From an uncultured Erysipelotrichaceae bacterium (GTDB lineage Bacteria; Bacillota_I; Bacilli_A; Erysipelotrichales; Erysipelotrichaceae), in contig CALUZL010000079.1 in the NCBI GenBank assembly GCA_944325295.1, forward strand, positions 1 through 8,110: a stretch of 8,110 nucleotides of DNA. Direction: 5' to 3'. Shown here in pieces: positions 5,168 through 8,110 of this stretch; the first letter of the stretch is position 1, and the number at the start of each line of letters is the position of its first letter. The notes below the pieces were generated by a model. It did not search any database. It saw only the letters and a list, made by a program, of their open reading frames with translations, and was not told the origin of the DNA. Both the position numbers and the translations under genes were made by a program.

Positions 5168-6592
5168 CTATAACTTAGCGAGTTTATCTTTGAGAAGATC
5201 ACTTGCCATCTGGGGATTGGCTTGACCTTTCGATCGCTTCATGACTTGACCGACCAGATAACCCAAGGCGCGGTCCTTACCGTTTTTATAGTCATGTATC
5301 GATTCCGGATTGTCAGTCAGTACTTCTTCAACGATCTTTTCGATGATCGAAGTATCCGATACCTGACGCAGACCTTTTTCTTTGACGATCTCTTCCGGGT
5401 CGCTGCCGTCAAGCATCAAATTCAAAACTTCTTTGCCCTGTTTTGATGATATGACTTTTTCTTCCAATAAAGCCGCCAACTTAGCCAACATATTCGGTCT
5501 TACCTCAGTTTCAGCAATACTCTCATTGCGCTTTGCAAGTAAGCCTTGAAGTTCGCTTAAAAGTAAGTTGCAGCAAGTCTTTGGATACTTGCCGGACTTC
5601 ATCATCTCATCGTAGTACAGAGCCAGATCCTTGTTTTGAATGAGCTGTCCGGCATCGTAATCACTGAGCTTGAATTCATCTTTATAACGTGCCTCTTTTA
5701 CATCGGGCAATTCCGGCATAGCCTCAGTGATCTCTCTAATATCTTCTGCACTCAAGAGTATCGGAAAGATATTCGGTTCCGGGAAATACTTGTAGTCGAC
5801 GCTTCCCTCCTTTTTGCGCATCGAGACGGTCGTCATCGTCTTTTCATCAAAACGGCGCGTCTCTTGCGCGATCTTTTCACCGCTTTCAAGCGCTTTGGTC
5901 TGTCTTTCGATTTCGTATTCGATAGCCTCTTTGATGTTGGCGATCGAGTTCAAATTCTTGATCTCAACTTTCGTACCAAAGACGTCGCTCCCCTTTTCTT
6001 TTAAGGAGATGTTGATGTCACAACGCATCGATCCCTCTTCCATCCTGGCATCAGAGACGTCAAGATAGGTCAGTGTCTGTCTTAATTTCTCGACATATAA
6101 GGCTGCTTCCTTCCCGGATGTGATATCAGGTTCGGAAACGATCTCGACAAGCGGGACACCGGCACGGTTGAAATCGATAAGTGTCTCATCGTAGAGATGG
6201 AATTGTTTAGCTGTATCTTCTTCCATGTGGATCCGGTTAATCCTGATCGTCTGTTTAGTGCCTTCATCATCGACTGTGACATGACCGTCTTTACCGATCG
6301 GATGAAACTGTTGGGTTATCTGATAACCTTTGGGCAGATCGGAATAGTAATAATTTTTGCGGTCAAATTTAATGAGCGGGTCGATCTTAAGGTTTAAAGC
6401 GGTACACAATTCTACAGCTTTTTTTACAGCTTCGCGGTTTACACAGGGCAAAACTCCCGGATGTGCTAAATCGACCTCATTTGTGCAGGTATTGGCTTCC
6501 GCCTTGAAATGGTATGGCGCTCCCGAAAACATCTTGGTATGCGTATTGAGCTCGGCATGGATCTCGATTCCGACAACGACATCATATTTCAT
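5168..6592 (-). CDS. gatB: Aspartyl/glutamyl-tRNA(Asn/Gln) amidotransferase subunit B
   Basis: GatB is the tRNA-binding and kinase subunit of the cytoplasmic GatCAB complex: it phosphorylates the Glu of Glu-tRNAGln (or Asp of Asp-tRNAAsn), and the activated group is then amidated with ammonia from GatA. The 474-residue length is standard. Hallmarks in order: VVGIEIHAELNT (6-17), HPGVLPCVN (44-52), FDRKNYYYSDLPKGYQITQ (76-94), HMEEDTAK (122-129), DFNRAGVPLVEIVSEPD (140-156), EEGSMRCDINIS (185-196), KVEIKNLNS (208-216), RRFDE (246-250), and the segment ending DYKYFPEPN (266-274). From about 310 come the helical domain and YqeY-like tail domain with LGYLVGQVMKRSKGQANP (443-460). Start ATG at 6592 is set by AAGGAGGT at 6608-6601, eight bases upstream and inside the end of gatA. 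The gatA stop is one base away. No missing key residue was noticed. Confidence 0.98.
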   Translation of the reverse strand: MKYDVVVGIEIHAELNTHTKMFSGAPYHFKAEANTCTNEVDLAHPGVLPCVNREAVKKAVELCTALNLKIDPLIKFDRKNYYYSDLPKGYQITQQFHPIGKDGHVTVDDEGTKQTIRINRIHMEEDTAKQFHLYDETLIDFNRAGVPLVEIVSEPDITSGKEAALYVEKLRQTLTYLDVSDARMEEGSMRCDINISLKEKGSDVFGTKVEIKNLNSIANIKEAIEYEIERQTKALESGEKIAQETRRFDEKTMTTVSMRKKEGSVDYKYFPEPNIFPILLSAEDIREITEAMPELPDVKEARYKDEFKLSDYDAGQLIQNKDLALYYDEMMKSGKYPKTCCNLLLSELQGLLAKRNESIAETEVRPNMLAKLAALLEEKVISSKQGKEVLNLMLDGSDPEEIVKEKGLRQVSDTSIIEKIVEEVLTDNPESIHDYKNGKDRALGYLVGQVMKRSKGQANPQMASDLLKDKLAKL

Positions 6593-6593
6593 C

Positions 6594-7991
6594 TCAGAGC
6601 ACCTCCTTTGTCAGATCTTTAAGACCGCTTATCTCTTCGATCGCTTTTCCGATTGTAAACATACCCGTTTCATCAAAGGCGTTGCAGGTAATATTTACAC
6701 CAAAAGGCATTCCCTCTTTTTGACCCAATGGTAAAGTCATAGACGGAAGTCCGGCGAAATTGCCGATGACCATATGGTTTTCCACCACTAAGTATTCATC
6801 GTTTAACTCATCGGTCGATGGCGAATCGATAAGCGGAGCGATACTGCCTGAAGCCGGAGCGATCAGGACATCGGCCGTCTTTAATTTATTAAGGACTTCA
6901 TCGCAGATGAGTCTTCTGACTTTTTGTGCTTTTCTTAAAAGTCGATCCTGGTTTTCTTCAAAAAGTGAATACGATCCGATTACAAAGCGCTTCTTGATAA
7001 AACTTGAAAAACCGCGAGTGCGCGTATTGATCATGACCTCTTCCATACTGTCGCCATCAATGCGGTGGCCAAAGCGAATACCGTCAAGGTTAGAATGATT
7101 AGCCGTCGCCTCAGCATTGGCGATGATAAAATAAGTCGGGAAGAGACATTTCATGAGATCATCTCTAAAATGAACCGTTTCAATGATAGCGCCCTTACTT
7201 TTAAGGCCTGCAATTAATTTTTCAAAGGCACTTAAGATATCGTCATCTTTGATCGCTTTCAGCACATTGTCAAAGATCAAAATACGCTTACCCTCGATAT
7301 CCGCATTCAAAAGTTTACTGTACTGTGGTACCGGAATTGACGATGAGGTCATGTCAAGATCATCACGACCGGCCAAAACTTCAAGAGCCAAAGCGGCATC
7401 GGCGACATTGGTCGTAAAGTAGCCGACATGGTCAAGTGATGAAGCATAGGGAATGATCCCATAGCGGGAGATGCGGCCATAACTGGGTTTAACACCGACA
7501 ACTCCGCAATACGAAGCCGGTTTTCTTACCGAATCACCGGTATCCGACCCGATAGCTAAAGGAACAGCTCCGCAAGCGACAAGAGCAGCACTGCCTCCGG
7601 ATGAACCGCCGGTTATGCGCTTGGGATCATAAGGATTAAGGCAGGGACCGATGTTTGCGGTTCGATTTGTCCCACCCATTGCCAGTTCATCCATCGAGCT
7701 TTTAGATACAAAGACGGCACCGGCATCGGCGAGCTTCTTGACGATCGTAGCATCGTATATCGGGATGTAATCGTCAAGGATATTGCTGGCGGCAGTAGTT
7801 CTTATGCCTTTTGTCGATATATTGTCTTTGAGAGCTACCGGTATCCCTGCGAGTTTACCATCTCTTCTCACACCGTCATCTTCGATAAAAGTTATTGAAG
7901 CATTGAGGATGGCTTGTACCTCTTTGACTTTCTTAAAAGAGGCGTCAGCTCTTTTAGCTATATCGAGCCTCATCAATTCACTGATATTCAT
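6594..7991 (-). CDS. gatA: Aspartyl/glutamyl-tRNA(Asn/Gln) amidotransferase subunit A (glutaminase)
   Basis: GatA is the amidase-signature subunit that hydrolyses glutamine and channels ammonia to GatB. The catalytic Ser-cisSer-Lys triad is present: K55 in VALKDN, S130 in GGSSGGSAA (128-136) and nucleophile S154 in GSDTGDS. The spacings 75 and 24 equal those I recall for Staphylococcus aureus GatA (K79, S154, S178). The residue before the nucleophile is Asp (DTGDS) where most GatA have Gly (DTGGS); I recall the Asp form in some Mollicutes and Erysipelotrichia. Other family marks: MDELAMGGTNR (100-110), YGRISRYG (171-178) and LDGIRFG. Length 465 is slightly short (about 485 usual), with the deficit in the N-terminal helices. 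Start ATG at 7991 overlaps the gatC stop as TAATG and has a GGTGG-type SD near 8003-7999. The TGA stop confirms the standard bacterial code. Confidence 0.97.
   Translation of the reverse strand: MNISELMRLDIAKRADASFKKVKEVQAILNASITFIEDDGVRRDGKLAGIPVALKDNISTKGIRTTAASNILDDYIPIYDATIVKKLADAGAVFVSKSSMDELAMGGTNRTANIGPCLNPYDPKRITGGSSGGSAALVACGAVPLAIGSDTGDSVRKPASYCGVVGVKPSYGRISRYGIIPYASSLDHVGYFTTNVADAALALEVLAGRDDLDMTSSSIPVPQYSKLLNADIEGKRILIFDNVLKAIKDDDILSAFEKLIAGLKSKGAIIETVHFRDDLMKCLFPTYFIIANAEATANHSNLDGIRFGHRIDGDSMEEVMINTRTRGFSSFIKKRFVIGSYSLFEENQDRLLRKAQKVRRLICDEVLNKLKTADVLIAPASGSIAPLIDSPSTDELNDEYLVVENHMVIGNFAGLPSMTLPLGQKEGMPFGVNITCNAFDETGMFTIGKAIEEISGLKDLTKEVL
6601..6608 (-). promoter_or_regulatory. 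Shine-Dalgarno of gatB
   Basis: Minus strand reads AAGGAGGT, a near-perfect anti-16S match, eight bases before the gatB ATG and embedded in the last codons of gatA. It settles the gatB start and shows the organism uses strong SD sites, which makes their absence at other genes here informative. Confidence 0.85.
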
Positions 7992-8110
7992 TATTTCACC
8001 ACCTTCGGGACAACGATGTGCCCTTCTTTGACTTTAGAAGCGTTTTTTAAGGCTTCATCCTGACTTATGACATGATCGCCAATATCTTCTCTGAGATAAG
8101 ACGTCTTGAC
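7991..8110 (-). CDS. gatC: Aspartyl/glutamyl-tRNA(Asn/Gln) amidotransferase subunit C, 5' part outside window
   Basis: Minus-strand translation from the window edge gives 39 residues ending in TAA at 7993-7991. They read YLREDIGDHVISQDEALKNA followed by a tail ending VVPKVVK, the standard GatC C-terminus (LREDxxxxSxxxEEALKNA ... VPKVV). GatC is a small, roughly 95-residue protein that wraps around GatA and GatB and stabilises the complex; about 55 N-terminal residues lie beyond position 8110. The stop shares one base with the gatA ATG (TAATG), indicating tightly coupled translation in a gatC-gatA-gatB operon. The operon promoter is outside the window. Confidence 0.93.
   Translation of the reverse strand, partial: VKTSYLREDIGDHVISQDEALKNASKVKEGHIVVPKVVK

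Noticed and set aside
1..8110. Frequent GATCG/CGATC words on both strands as a possible modification or uptake signal
   Set aside because: They are mostly explained by preferred Ile ATC, Asp GAT and Arg CGN codons falling next to each other within coding frames. A genome-wide count against codon-shuffled controls would be needed to claim more.

Overview
The window looks like core chromosome of a low-GC Gram-positive bacterium (Bacillota). An Erysipelotrichia- or Mollicutes-related lineage is plausible. The grounds are the A/T-leaning composition, strong AAGGAGG-type Shine-Dalgarno (SD) sites, a gatCAB operon, an RlmD/RlmCD-type rRNA methyltransferase, a cytidylate-kinase-like family member and an ATP-grasp protein of types common in gut Firmicutes. 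TGA is used as a stop at the ends of three genes (metallo-hydrolase, ATP-grasp, gatA), so the Mycoplasma code is excluded. This lineage assignment is inference from protein style, not from a search.

Layout, left to right: (1) The minus-strand start of an OmpR-type response regulator (1-652), cut by the window edge. (2) Divergent from it, a metallo-beta-lactamase-fold hydrolase (715-1386), closed by a clear hairpin terminator. (3) A spacer of about 100 bases with no gene, then on the minus strand a 444-residue 23S rRNA uracil-5-methyltransferase with an Fe-S cluster motif (1515-2849). (4) Divergent from that, a two-gene plus-strand unit: a cytidylate-kinase-like P-loop protein (2901-3506) and, one base later, an ATP-grasp enzyme (3508-4512). 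It ends in a hairpin that also serves the convergent gene. (5) On the minus strand, the gatC-gatA-gatB operon (entering from 8110, ending at 5168), followed after 21 bases by a single-pass exported protein of unknown role (4535-5146).

Functionally the right half is translation machinery: GatCAB amidates Glu-tRNAGln (and often Asp-tRNAAsn) to give Gln-tRNAGln and Asn-tRNAAsn, and RlmD modifies 23S rRNA. The kinase-like/ATP-grasp pair is the most open functional question.

The most interesting cross-gene pattern concerns initiation. Genes inside operons or on the plus strand carry SD sites, with the ATP-grasp gene relying on coupling. In contrast, the three minus-strand genes that follow an intergenic region (response regulator, rlmD, exported protein) have no visible SD but a TATAAT-like box ending only 6-7 bases before the ATG. 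That geometry predicts leaderless mRNAs. No mobile element, CRISPR array, tRNA or rRNA was seen, and I found no convincing evidence of a wholly new multi-gene system.
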